Source of the DNA: Fluviicola sp.
GTDB lineage: Bacteria; Bacteroidota; Bacteroidia; Flavobacteriales_D; Crocinitomicaceae
Assembly: GCA_031260455.1 (NCBI GenBank)
Contig: JAIRJW010000049.1
Coordinates: forward strand, 1 to 64,000
DNA length: 64,000 nucleotides
Direction: 5' to 3'
Part shown: one piece after another, positions 28,101-35,791 of the stretch
Layout of the letters: each line of letters begins with the position of its first letter
Numbering within the stretch: position 1 is the stretch's first letter
Made by a program: the position numbers and the translations under genes
Notes under the pieces: generated by a model
Databases searched by the model: none
The model's input: only the letters and a program-made list of their open reading frames with translations
What the model was told of the DNA's origin: nothing

Positions 28101-28356
28101 TAAATGATATATGGAAAAGCAACAAAGCGATTTTCTCCCGTTTCCACATCTGGTAGCTGAAAATATTTGCAATCAGGTTTACTGAAAGGAATGCCAGAAG
28201 CAATTCAAACCATTTGGCATTGTAGATCCACAATTTAGCTGCCTGGGTGCTTTCTGAAGATTCGATGAACGTAGCTAGTGCAATTGCGGAAAGAAAGATG
28301 AATAATCCCACTGCCATCGCGCGCATAGAGAAAAGCGCTTTTGCTATTTTTTCCAT
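25156..28356 (-). CDS. Fused cytochrome c biogenesis protein CcsBA (ResB-like plus CcsA-like)
   Basis: 1066 residues combining both subunits of system II haem delivery. The N-terminal ResB/CcsB part (about 1-460) starts with several membrane helices (MRAMAVGLFIFLSAIALATF) and has a large periplasmic domain. A second signal-like helix near residue 475 is followed by a His-rich stretch, HVHDHNHEHEHTHQQ, then a second soluble domain. The C-terminal CcsA part (about 790-1050) has the haem-handling WWD-type motif WGRYWGWDPKETWALVS. It delivers haem for apocytochrome ligation in the periplasm. It is first in an operon with the GPx and bshB1 genes, overlapping GPx by 4 nt. Confidence 0.95.
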   Translation of the reverse strand: MEKIAKALFSMRAMAVGLFIFLSAIALATFIESSESTQAAKLWIYNAKWFELLLAFLSVNLIANIFSYQMWKREKIALLLFHISFIVVVIGAWVTRYVSYEGIMPIREGQASNTVYTSDPYLWVNVNDGKMQYTNDVKAFMAESYPFNSASMDIDFPNHRTPVSIEYVDFKFRQIDTIDISPKYKTSALDIVTDGMKSNYIINDEIFSLNGVNIAFTEKLVSGVNVYRKNDTLRLRPSMPLQYIPMKEMQKARQSGIAPPDSVFVKVAPGQEVVFATTTLYQIAGQQFVFKQEIPNVEKKLVSSGRKDVGSDYLTIKITDGDKSRIVRLEGGLKAVGVPVFFEFSGLNYHIEYGMKRVKIPFYVRCNDFILDRYPGSDMPSSYASDLQVLDSAHGEFGMKRVFMNHVLDYGGYRFFQSSYDPDEMGTILSVNHDFWGTNITYFGYLMMFIGMIFSLFAPNSRFKELMRSLRASNAKSAVSILFVLGSLSAFAQDSPEHVHDHNHEHEHTHQQMAATPANPVVYFISEDQSDKLSTLLVQSGGRIIPMQTMCDQVLRKLYRSSKYEDRNAVQTVLSMHMYPDYWLDQKIIQVPQALYDKYNLTKYVSFRELTDEAGNFKFISDYNAALQKSEAQQSETQKKLIKLGEKYQVFLEVVNWNFMKIIPLKGDKANRWFMPFNQELMMKDSISSRLALSYISSLNDEAKSGGSYAKSTELLNDLKKLQRSLASASVLPTEMHVKVEVSYNKMGIFKNSMNSYLLGGVLLLVIFLVKLFFNPSPGSEKVYLVISKVSVALLAVIFIYHGVGLGMRSYISGRAPWSDGYEAMVFIAWVLVLLGLVLSRVSVVILAAACLLASFFIIVSEMNLLDPEITPLQPVLKSYWLMIHVAVITSSYAFLGLAFVLGLINIILYMTRNQKNGADVTRIIHVLTAVSEITMIAGLFMLTIGTFLGGIWANESWGRYWGWDPKETWALVSVLVYAIILHFRYIPGLKGKFAFNVASMWGYTSILFTFFGVNFILVGLHSYANSDGSVNLPGYVWASTAVFLAITIIAGIRNKKYIRTQRELL

Positions 28357-28384
28357 GTAAAAACGGATTGATAATTTTCAGGTG

Positions 28385-28392
28385 CAAAAATA
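28385..28392 (-). promoter_or_regulatory. Putative -7 box of the ccsBA operon
   Basis: Reverse-strand TATTTTTG (TAnnTTTG) lies 29 nt before the ATG at 28356. The exact palindrome TTTCGATCGAAA (28408-28419) lies where the -33 region should be. Confidence 0.5.
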
Positions 28393-28424
28393 AGGATTCG
28401 TTTGGGTTTTCGATCGAAATAATA

Positions 28425-28463
28425 GAGTATAAAAACAAGAAAGGGAGCGAATTCGCCCCCTTT
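28425..28463 (-). terminator. Rho-independent terminator after the zinc-ribbon gene
   Basis: Reverse strand: AAAGGGGGCG, loop AATT, CGCTCCCTTT (28440-28463), a 10-bp stem with one G-T wobble, then CTTGTTTTT. It sits about 17 nt past the stop and separates this transcript from ccsBA. Confidence 0.85.
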
Positions 28464-28480
28464 TAACACATTACTTATTA

Positions 28481-29233
28481 TTATTCTGCTACCACATCTG
28501 CCGGAACCAAAATCCTTCCGCAGTGTTCACAAACAATTACTTTTCTTCGTGTATCGATATCCAACTGACGTTGAGGCGGGATCTTGTTAAAGCATCCGCC
28601 ACAGGAATCACGGTCTACTCCTACTACAGCCAGTCCATTTTTCGCATTCATACGCAAACGATCATAAGCAGCAATCAAACGCGCATCGATCAAAGCTTTC
28701 GCTTTTTCAGATTGTGCAATCAGTTCCTCCTCTTCTTTCCGGGTTTCTCCTACGATTTCATTCAACTCATCCTGCTTCACTTTCAGATCGCCTTTACGCA
28801 AATCCAAACGTTCCTTTGCTTCCTCAAGCACTTCTTTCTTGGAAACAATTTTCACTTTCGCTTCTTTCGAACGCTTGTCGTGCAATTTAATCTCCAGCTC
28901 CTGGTATTCGATCTCTTTTGACAAAGATTCGAACTCACGGTTATTTCGTACATTATTTTGTTGTTCCTTGAATTTCACGATAGCCGCTTCAGCATCTTTT
29001 GCCGCCAGTTTACGGTCCGTGATCTCAGTCTCTAATTCCTTAACTTCATCCTGCAGGTTTTTGATTCTGGTCTCCAACCCTTCGATTTCATCCTCCAGAT
29101 CCTGTACCTCCAATGGCAGCTCACCACGAACGGTTCTAATTTTATCAATTTGAGAATCAATCTTTTGCAACGCATATAATGCGTCCAACTTTTCAGCAAC
29201 TGTTGTTTCTTTTGTACTTGCTTTTGCAGCCAT
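28481..29233 (-). CDS. Coiled-coil protein with C-terminal C4 zinc ribbon
   Basis: 250 residues. Residues about 15-180 form a long antiparallel coiled coil rich in Glu and Lys heptads (for example ALYALQKIDSQIDKIRT, then ELETEITDRKLAAKDAEAA). The C-terminus has CGGCFNKIPPQRQLDI and VCEHCGRILV, two CxxC pairs forming a zinc ribbon. This is the C4-type zinc ribbon family (DUF164/CdsZ-like), cytoplasmic; homologues have been proposed to act on RNA or nucleic-acid targets. It is upstream-coupled to Nif3 (gap 3 nt). Confidence 0.9.
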   Translation of the reverse strand: MAAKASTKETTVAEKLDALYALQKIDSQIDKIRTVRGELPLEVQDLEDEIEGLETRIKNLQDEVKELETEITDRKLAAKDAEAAIVKFKEQQNNVRNNREFESLSKEIEYQELEIKLHDKRSKEAKVKIVSKKEVLEEAKERLDLRKGDLKVKQDELNEIVGETRKEEEELIAQSEKAKALIDARLIAAYDRLRMNAKNGLAVVGVDRDSCGGCFNKIPPQRQLDIDTRRKVIVCEHCGRILVPADVVAE

Positions 29234-29236
29234 ACC

Positions 29237-30331
29237 TCAGAGATAATTTATCGGATTTGTATTTACGTTTGTTAAACGAACCGCAAATTTAGTAAATTTT
29301 TTCTTCAGTTGTGCCACCAACCATTCAGAAGTATATTGTTCGGATTCAAAATGACCGATATCCGCAATCATCAGGTGATCTTCCGCATCAAAAAATTCGT
29401 GATATTTAAAATCTCCGGTGATGAAAACATCTACATTGGCACGAATGGCATCTTTCAGTAAGAAACTCCCCGAGCCACCACAAACGGCTATTCGCTTCAC
29501 CATTGATTTGGCCGGATGAGTATACCGGATTGCACCACAATGAAACGTGCGCTTCACAAGACGCAAAAATTCCATTGCTTCCATTCCTTCTTCCAGGGTT
29601 CCGGTCATTCCACTGCCGATATACTCGTTCGTATTGGTCAGCGCAATCAGATCATAAGCGATTTCCTCATACGGGTGCGTTGCTTTCATTGCGTGAAGCA
29701 CTGCCTGAACCGCGTGCTCTGATATCACAACCTCCACTTTCATCTCCTTCACCACCTCTGGCTCACCCGCTTTTCCGATAAAAGGAGCCGCATTTTCATC
29801 CGGACGAAATCTTCCTTCTCCTTTTGAACTGAAACTACAGGAGTTGTAAGCCCCGATATGTCCCGCCCCTGCTTCTGCCATCGCCTCCCGCAACAGGTCA
29901 GCATGTGTTTGCGGCACAAAAACAGCTAATTTATAAGCCGTCGCTGCTTTCGGACTCAGAATCTTCAGGTCTTTCAAGCCCAGTTTTTCAGCAATAATGT
30001 AGTTGACCCCAAAATGGACATTGTCCAGGTTCGTATGCACCGCAACCAGGTTGATCCCGTGATTGATTGCCTTTAAAACAGTCCGCTCCACATAATTTAC
30101 TCCCGTAATCCGCTTCAATCCTTTGAATATAATCGGGTGATGGGTCAGAACGACATTGGCACTATGCAAAATCGCTTCATCCACAACAGATTCCAGGCAA
30201 TCCAACGCAACAACCACTCCTGTGATTTCAGCAGCCGGATTCCCAACCAACAAGCCCGAATTATCATACACTTCCTGATAAGTAAACGGTGCCAGATGAT
30301 TCAAAAACGAAACGAGTTCTTTTACTTGCAT
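29237..30331 (-). CDS. Nif3-like dinuclear metal-centre protein (YqfO type)
   Basis: 364 residues, the long YqfO form. The N-terminal half has VLTHHPIIFKGLKRI (metal-binding HH) and VAVHTNLDNVHFGVN; the C-terminal half has VCGGSGSFLLKDAI, DVFITGDFKYHEFFDA and IADIGHFESE, closing the dinuclear site. An inserted CutA-like domain (about 125-235) lies between. The toroidal hexamer binds two metals per subunit; enzyme activity is not settled (GTP cyclohydrolase-like and other roles have been suggested). It probably shares a transcript with the zinc-ribbon gene. Confidence 0.93.
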   Translation of the reverse strand: MQVKELVSFLNHLAPFTYQEVYDNSGLLVGNPAAEITGVVVALDCLESVVDEAILHSANVVLTHHPIIFKGLKRITGVNYVERTVLKAINHGINLVAVHTNLDNVHFGVNYIIAEKLGLKDLKILSPKAATAYKLAVFVPQTHADLLREAMAEAGAGHIGAYNSCSFSSKGEGRFRPDENAAPFIGKAGEPEVVKEMKVEVVISEHAVQAVLHAMKATHPYEEIAYDLIALTNTNEYIGSGMTGTLEEGMEAMEFLRLVKRTFHCGAIRYTHPAKSMVKRIAVCGGSGSFLLKDAIRANVDVFITGDFKYHEFFDAEDHLMIADIGHFESEQYTSEWLVAQLKKKFTKFAVRLTNVNTNPINYL

Positions 30332-30351
30332 ATTGTTATTGATTGAATATC

Positions 30352-30359
30352 CAAAAATA
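30352..30359 (-). promoter_or_regulatory. Putative -7 box of the nif3/zinc-ribbon operon
   Basis: Reverse-strand TATTTTTG matches TAnnTTTG and lies 21 nt before the Nif3 ATG. No clear -33 box. Confidence 0.45.
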
Positions 30360-30532
30360 CAAAATCAATAAGGAAAAGACCAGCTTTTATCAACTAAAAA
30401 CCCGACAAATCAAATCCCATGCAATACTTCAGCTTTTCTGGTCAAAAAACAAAAATCATAATTTTTAATGACTCATATCATGTTTCGATGCTAATGACTC
30501 GCCTATTTTTGGAAATAATTAAACACAATGCT

Positions 30533-30916
30533 ATGAGTACAAAAGACTTTATTTTTAAACAGCATGAAGAGCATGTTGAATGGACCAAAAAACTGGATTT
30601 TTATAAAGATGAAATAAAAATACTCCAGGAGCGTCTGGAAGAAATTGTTCAAAAAAATAACCAAAAGGACGTACTCATCCTGGTTGAACATTTTCAAAAT
30701 CAGCTCATTATATACAGAAATAACATCGATGAAATTCAGCATAAAATAACTGTTTCGGAAGATAAACTCCAAAGTGAGATCGATAAAAATCCGGTTGCGA
30801 GCGACCATCGAAAAACGGAATATCACCAGGCTGAAAAAGATGAAGTGCAAATCTTTGAAAAATTATTCAAAGAATTTCACGATGAGTTTAACCAGTTTGT
30901 ATCCAAATGGATTTGA
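30533..30916 (+). CDS. Small coiled-coil protein, unknown function
   Basis: 127 residues from MSTKDFIFKQHEEHVEW at 30533; the upstream 38 residues of the longer open frame do not look like protein. The whole chain is charged and helical (EIKILQERLEEIVQKNN, TVSEDKLQSEIDKN), with no signal peptide or membrane segment. The stand-alone gene is followed by a weak hairpin (AAAGCC ... GGCTTT, 30919-30936). No family recognised. Confidence 0.7.
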   Translation: MSTKDFIFKQHEEHVEWTKKLDFYKDEIKILQERLEEIVQKNNQKDVLILVEHFQNQLIIYRNNIDEIQHKITVSEDKLQSEIDKNPVASDHRKTEYHQAEKDEVQIFEKLFKEFHDEFNQFVSKWI

Positions 30917-31110
30917 AAAAAGCCAGAGACGGCTTTAGAAATTGTGGAGAATAGCAGAGCATTTGATAATAATATCAATAAAAGGGGTATTTTAAGCTCA
31001 TAACAATTCCTGGAAAATTTTTTTACCCGGTTCTAAACGCGTAAAAAAACGTGTTAGACAGTTTGTTTCTTCCGTGTCTGAAGTGGCGGATTTCTATTAT
31101 CTTTACCTTC

Positions 31111-32151
31111 ATGTATTCATGGCGGATTGCTCTACTTCCTTTTTCCTGGATTTATGCTTCGGTAGTTTCCATACGCAATTGGATGTATAACTCCAGGCTA
31201 AAAGAATCGGTCCCGATTCCGGGAAACTCAATTTGTATTGGCAATATTACAGTTGGCGGAACAGGGAAATCTCCGCTCACAGCTTACCTCGCCGAATTAT
31301 TCCGAGATAAGCATCCCGTAATTCTTTCCCGTGGGTACGGAAGAAAAACCCAGGGACTTTACATCGCAAATACTCAAAGCACCGCAGCAGAAATCGGCGA
31401 TGAGCCCATGATGTACTGGACGATCTTTCAACAGGAAATTCCGGTTATTGTATCTGAAAAAAGACAAACCGGGATTAATTGGATCCGAACAAACAAGCCT
31501 CATTCTCTGATCCTCCTGGATGATGCTTATCAGCATCGGGCAGTAAAAGCTGGCATAAACCTGTTGCTGATGACTTACCAGCGACCGGTTTTCAAAGATT
31601 TTGTTTTCCCGGCGGGCAACCTCCGGGAGCCACGTGCCGGGATGAAACGTGCCGATGTAGTGGTGGTCACCAAATGCCCGAAAAATCTCAGCGAGCCGAA
31701 AAAAAAACGTTTCGAAAAAAAAATCCCTGTTCCCAGAACACATGTGTTTTTTAGTGAGATCGTTTACGGGGAATTGAAAGGCTTATTCGGAGCAGTTTGG
31801 AAATCCGCTGACCGGCTGATTTTAGTGACCGGAATTGCACAACCGGAACCGCTATATCGTTTTTTATCTGAAAAATACCAGGTGGAAGCCATCCGGTTTC
31901 CTGATCACCACCGTTTTACTGCTGCAGATATTCAGCAGATTCTGCAAAAAGTTGCTACCTTTGTAAACCATCGTTGTGTAGTAGTTACAACTGAAAAAGA
32001 TGCAGTGCGCTTTGTTGAATGGAAAGAAGAGATCATCCGGTCTGGAGTCCCGTTTTTTGTACAGCGTATTTCGTTTAAAATAGATAGGGAAAACGATTTT
32101 AAAGACTTACTTAAAAATTATGTTGCTAGAACAAATGAAAGAAGCAGCTGA
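31111..32151 (+). CDS. lpxK: Tetraacyldisaccharide 4'-kinase LpxK
   Basis: 346 residues from MYSWRIALLPFSWIYASVV at 31111, with one N-terminal membrane helix (about 5-22). The P-loop is GNITVGGTGKSPLTAYLA; ILSRGYGRKTQGL, LILLDDAYQHRAV and the GxLRExR-type PAGNLREPRAG segment follow. The enzyme phosphorylates the 4' position of the lipid A disaccharide at the inner leaflet, the sixth step of the Raetz pathway. lpxH lies 4.7 kb downstream in the same direction. It overlaps the next gene by 32 nt. Confidence 0.95.
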   Translation: MYSWRIALLPFSWIYASVVSIRNWMYNSRLKESVPIPGNSICIGNITVGGTGKSPLTAYLAELFRDKHPVILSRGYGRKTQGLYIANTQSTAAEIGDEPMMYWTIFQQEIPVIVSEKRQTGINWIRTNKPHSLILLDDAYQHRAVKAGINLLLMTYQRPVFKDFVFPAGNLREPRAGMKRADVVVVTKCPKNLSEPKKKRFEKKIPVPRTHVFFSEIVYGELKGLFGAVWKSADRLILVTGIAQPEPLYRFLSEKYQVEAIRFPDHHRFTAADIQQILQKVATFVNHRCVVVTTEKDAVRFVEWKEEIIRSGVPFFVQRISFKIDRENDFKDLLKNYVARTNERSS

Positions 32152-32935
32152 GTATATCGGCAGCAAAACACCGGTTAAACCGAGCATTGGCATCATCCTT
32201 GGAACAGGGTTGGGTGGACTGGTAAAGGAAATCGAAGTGACCGATGAGATTCCTTACGAGCAAATTCCCCATTTCCCGGTTTCAACAGTAGAAAGTCACT
32301 CCGGAAAATTGATTTTCGGGAACCTGGGCGGAAAAAAGGTAGTTGCTATGCAAGGCCGTTTCCACTTTTATGAAGGCTACAACATGCAACAGGTAACATT
32401 TCCGGTTCGGGTGATGAAACTGTTGGGAATTGAGCGTTTGTTCGTCAGCAATGCATCCGGAGGTGTAAACCCGGATTTTGAGGTCGGTGAAATTATGATT
32501 CTGGATGATCATATCAACTTGTTCCCTGCACATCCGCTGATCGGGAAAAACATCGATGAACTGGGACCGCGTTTCCCGGATATGAGTGAACCGTACGATC
32601 ACAAAATGATCGCTTTGGCGAAAAACATTGCTGCAGAAAATAATATCAGGGTTTCTGTAGGAACTTACGCTGCTTTAACAGGACCAACACTGGAAACTCC
32701 GGCTGAATACGGGTATGTTCGTGCAATCGGAGCTGACGCGGTTGGTATGTCCACCATTCCGGAAGTGATTGTAGCGCGCCACATGGAAATTCCGTGTTTC
32801 GCGATCTCTATCATTACGGATCTGGGAGTACCCGGAAAAATCCGGAAAGTGAGTTTACAGGATGTAATCGATGTTGCAAGCCGACAGGAGCCGAAGATGA
32901 CATTGATTATGCGTGAATTGATTTCGAAAATTTAA
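32120..32935 (+). CDS. punA: Purine nucleoside phosphorylase (PNP-I trimeric type)
   Basis: 271 residues. Motifs are IGIILGTGLGGLVKEI (phosphate loop), HFPVSTVESHSGKL, AMQGRFHFYEGYNMQQVTFPVRVMK, FVSNASGGVNPDF and GTYAALTGPTLETPAEY with ADAVGMSTIPEVIVA. This is the low-molecular-mass, mammalian-type family that phosphorolyses guanosine and inosine. The first Met at 32120 overlaps lpxK by 32 nt; MKEAAEY at 32135 is an alternative start. Together with the different-fold enzyme at 7741 this gives two nucleoside-salvage enzymes in the window. Confidence 0.95.
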   Translation: MLLEQMKEAAEYIGSKTPVKPSIGIILGTGLGGLVKEIEVTDEIPYEQIPHFPVSTVESHSGKLIFGNLGGKKVVAMQGRFHFYEGYNMQQVTFPVRVMKLLGIERLFVSNASGGVNPDFEVGEIMILDDHINLFPAHPLIGKNIDELGPRFPDMSEPYDHKMIALAKNIAAENNIRVSVGTYAALTGPTLETPAEYGYVRAIGADAVGMSTIPEVIVARHMEIPCFAISIITDLGVPGKIRKVSLQDVIDVASRQEPKMTLIMRELISKI

Positions 32936-32950
32936 TTGGACATCAGGACA

Positions 32951-33040
32951 TTAAGACATCAGGATTTTATGACTCAAATATTGCTATCTCGGTACAAAGT
33001 GCAATACAAGTCATAAAATCCTAAAATCTTGAAGTCTTAA
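32951..33040. repeat. Large nested inverted repeat between punA and gatB
   Basis: Three nested arms: TTAAGAC/GTCTTAA (32951-32957 and 33034-33040), the 14-bp AGGATTTTATGACT with its perfect complement (32961-32974 and 33009-33022), and TATTGC/GCAATA (32979-32984 and 33001-33006). It could fold into a long hairpin. No T-run follows, so it is not a standard terminator. It ends 15 nt before gatB. Confidence 0.75.
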
Positions 33041-33055
33041 AATCCGAAACAAAGA

Positions 33056-34510
33056 ATGAATATAAAAGACAAGTACGAAGCGGTTATCGGGTTGGAAGTA
33101 CACGCGCAGTTGTTGACGAAAACAAAAGCTTATTCTTCCGACATCAATGAATATGGAGCACACCCGAACACCAATGTGAGCGTGGTTACTTTGGGACATC
33201 CGGGAACGCTGCCCGTGATGAACAAAAAAACCATCGAATTTGCGGTAAAACTGGGATTGGCTTGTGGTTGTATGATTACAGAACACCAGCATTTTGCCCG
33301 TAAGAATTATTTCTATCCGGATCTTCCGAAAGGATACCAGATTACTCAGGATACCACCCCGATTTGTACGGGAGGTTCAATCACCATCAAAAATGAAGAT
33401 GGGGCTGAAAGACCGATCGGACTGACCCGCATTCACATGGAAGAAGATGCCGGAAAATCCATCCACGATGTGGATTTGTACGATACACTGGTCGATCTGA
33501 ACCGCGCAGGAACACCACTGCTGGAGATCGTTTCGGAACCGGAAATCCGTTCCAGTCAGGAAGCATACAATTACCTGACGGAAGTCCGCCGCCTGGTGCG
33601 TTACCTCGATATCTGTGACGGAAACATGGAAGAAGGTTCGCTACGCTGCGATGCTAATATCTCAGTTCGCCTGAAAGGTGCTTCCGGATTCGGAACCAAA
33701 GTGGAAGTTAAAAATATGAACTCCATCCGCAACGTGCAGCGCGCCATCGAATTCGAAATTGAACGCCAGATTATTGCGGTTGAAAACGGGGAAAATATTT
33801 CTTCGGAAACACGCAGTTTCGATGCCCTGAAAGGAATCACGATCTCCATGCGAAGCAAAGAAGCCGCAAACGATTATCGTTATTTCCCGGAACCGGATTT
33901 GCAGCCGATCGTTGTGAATGCAACTTACGTGAACCAGGTAAAAGCAAAAATGCCAGCGCTTCCACGCGAATTGTACACAAAATACACTCAGAATCTGAAG
34001 TTGTCGGATTACGATGCCGGAATTTTAACGGATTCAAAATCGATTGCCTTGTTTTTTGAAGAAGTCATCACTCATACGAAAAATTACAAAGCAGCTGCCA
34101 ACTGGACAATGGGAGAAGTGAAGTCTTACCTGAACCAGAACGGATTGGAAGTTGAAGAATTTCCCATCTCTGCGAAACAAGTCGCAACGATCATTAACCT
34201 GATCGAAAGCGGAAAAATTTCCAACTCGGCTGCAGCGCAGAAACTCTTCCCTGCCCTGATTGAAAAACCAAATTCAAACCCGGAGGAATTAGCCGTTTCC
34301 CTGAATATCATCCAGGAATCCAATGCCGATTCGTTAAAAGAGGTTATTTTGAGCGTTTTCGGGCAACACCCGGATGAAGTTTCCCGTTTTAAAGCCGGAG
34401 AAAATCAACTCACCGGATTTTTTATGGGTCAAATCATGAAAGCTTCCGGAGGAAAGGCAGATCCGAAAACAACAAATATATTATTACGCGAACTAATACA
34501 AACTGTTTAA
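33056..34510 (+). CDS. gatB: Aspartyl/glutamyl-tRNA(Asn/Gln) amidotransferase subunit B
   Basis: A full-length 484-residue GatB, which with GatA and GatC converts mischarged Glu-tRNA(Gln) or Asp-tRNA(Asn) to the amide form. The N-terminus has YEAVIGLEVHAQLLTKTKAY and LGHPGTLPVMN; the Mg-binding kinase-like core has RCDANISVRLKG; the helical tail and YqeY domain run from about residue 300 to the end. gatA and gatC are not in the window. Its stop codon TAA shares one base with the ATG of the next gene (TAATG). Confidence 0.96.
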   Translation: MNIKDKYEAVIGLEVHAQLLTKTKAYSSDINEYGAHPNTNVSVVTLGHPGTLPVMNKKTIEFAVKLGLACGCMITEHQHFARKNYFYPDLPKGYQITQDTTPICTGGSITIKNEDGAERPIGLTRIHMEEDAGKSIHDVDLYDTLVDLNRAGTPLLEIVSEPEIRSSQEAYNYLTEVRRLVRYLDICDGNMEEGSLRCDANISVRLKGASGFGTKVEVKNMNSIRNVQRAIEFEIERQIIAVENGENISSETRSFDALKGITISMRSKEAANDYRYFPEPDLQPIVVNATYVNQVKAKMPALPRELYTKYTQNLKLSDYDAGILTDSKSIALFFEEVITHTKNYKAAANWTMGEVKSYLNQNGLEVEEFPISAKQVATIINLIESGKISNSAAAQKLFPALIEKPNSNPEELAVSLNIIQESNADSLKEVILSVFGQHPDEVSRFKAGENQLTGFFMGQIMKASGGKADPKTTNILLRELIQTV

Positions 34511-35685
34511 TGACCCGTTTCAACTTTTTCATTGCTTTCCTGTCAGGATTATTCGCACTTTCTTCCTGCGGTGATAGTTCGGTCAGCGAAAAGACCAGGC
34601 TGAAGAATAATTTCCATATCGAAGGCCAGATCAAAGGTGCTGCCAATCAAAAATTCAGGATCGAAGCGCAATCACAGCAAGGAGTGATCGATGTGGCTCA
34701 AACCGTAACGGATGCCAACGGAAATTTCAAGCTGGACGGCAACATTCCCGGGATGGGAATTTATTCCCTTTCAATTGGTGAAAACGGGAAAAATGCAGTT
34801 GTCATCCCAATGGATTTAAATGACCACATTGTTGTAAACTCAACAAAAGAAACTTTTGCAGTGAACCCTGTTTTTTCGGGAACAAAATGGGCGAAGCCGC
34901 TCACAAAATACATGCAATTGTTTAGCATTCTTGCACAAACACAAGCGGATCAGCTGCCAAAGATCAAAGATCCGGAACAACAATTGAAATTGTTCGCACA
35001 GCTGAAAAAACCGATTGTTAATTTTGCTCAGAAACAGATTCGCAAGGAACCGGAAAACCCGGTAAACATTATTTTGTTAAATTTAATCATGCCTTCCCAG
35101 GAAACCGGTTTTACGGATTGGGACCCCCGGAATCTGGAAGACATGAAAAAGGTGGAAACAGCTTTCCAGCGAAACTATGAAAATTCACCGATTACCGGAT
35201 TTTTATCCCAGCAGATTGCCGCAATCGATGCTCAATATCAAAGTTATCAGCAATACAACTCAGGAACTATGGCAGCGCCTGAAATTGCACTCAAAAACCC
35301 GCAAGGAAAAGAATTGCGCTTATCAAGCCTGAAAGGAAAAGTCGTTCTGATCGATTTCTGGGCTTCCTGGTGCATGCCCTGCCGCAAGGAAAATCCGAAT
35401 GTGGTTCGGATGTACAAAAAATACAGGAGCGAAGGATTTGAAGTATTTTCTGTTTCCCTGGATCAGGATGAAAGTGCCTGGAAAGCCGCAATCGACAAAG
35501 ACGGGCTATCCTGGCCGAACCATGTTTCGGATTTGATGGGTTGGCAAACTCCCCTGACTCAAACTTACGGATTCCAGAGTATTCCGCACACTGTTCTTCT
35601 CAACCGCGAAGGAAATATTGTGGGTGTCGGGCTGCGCGGTACTCAATTGGAACAAAAATTGATAGAACAACTTACAAAAAAATAA
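34510..35685 (+). CDS. TlpA-like thiol:disulfide oxidoreductase lipoprotein, with DUF4369-like domain (paralog 1)
   Basis: 391 residues. The N-terminus is a lipoprotein signal with lipobox ALSSC (Cys near residue 20), anchoring it in the envelope. A DUF4369-like beta domain (about 35-130) is followed by a helical linker and a C-terminal thioredoxin domain (about 255-390) with catalytic CMPC in WASWCMPCRKENPN and the cis-Pro region IPHTVLLNREG. This architecture is common in Bacteroidota and suggests disulfide reduction or exchange in the periplasm. Its start overlaps gatB by one base. A close paralog follows. Confidence 0.92.
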   Translation: MTRFNFFIAFLSGLFALSSCGDSSVSEKTRLKNNFHIEGQIKGAANQKFRIEAQSQQGVIDVAQTVTDANGNFKLDGNIPGMGIYSLSIGENGKNAVVIPMDLNDHIVVNSTKETFAVNPVFSGTKWAKPLTKYMQLFSILAQTQADQLPKIKDPEQQLKLFAQLKKPIVNFAQKQIRKEPENPVNIILLNLIMPSQETGFTDWDPRNLEDMKKVETAFQRNYENSPITGFLSQQIAAIDAQYQSYQQYNSGTMAAPEIALKNPQGKELRLSSLKGKVVLIDFWASWCMPCRKENPNVVRMYKKYRSEGFEVFSVSLDQDESAWKAAIDKDGLSWPNHVSDLMGWQTPLTQTYGFQSIPHTVLLNREGNIVGVGLRGTQLEQKLIEQLTKK

Positions 35686-35791
35686 GAGAAAGCACAGCTT
35701 TTGATAAATGACAAGCGTTAGTGCAGTCATAAACAAGTGCAGCTTTTGACATAATTAACTATCTGCTTTGGCAGATCAACACGAAATTAAT

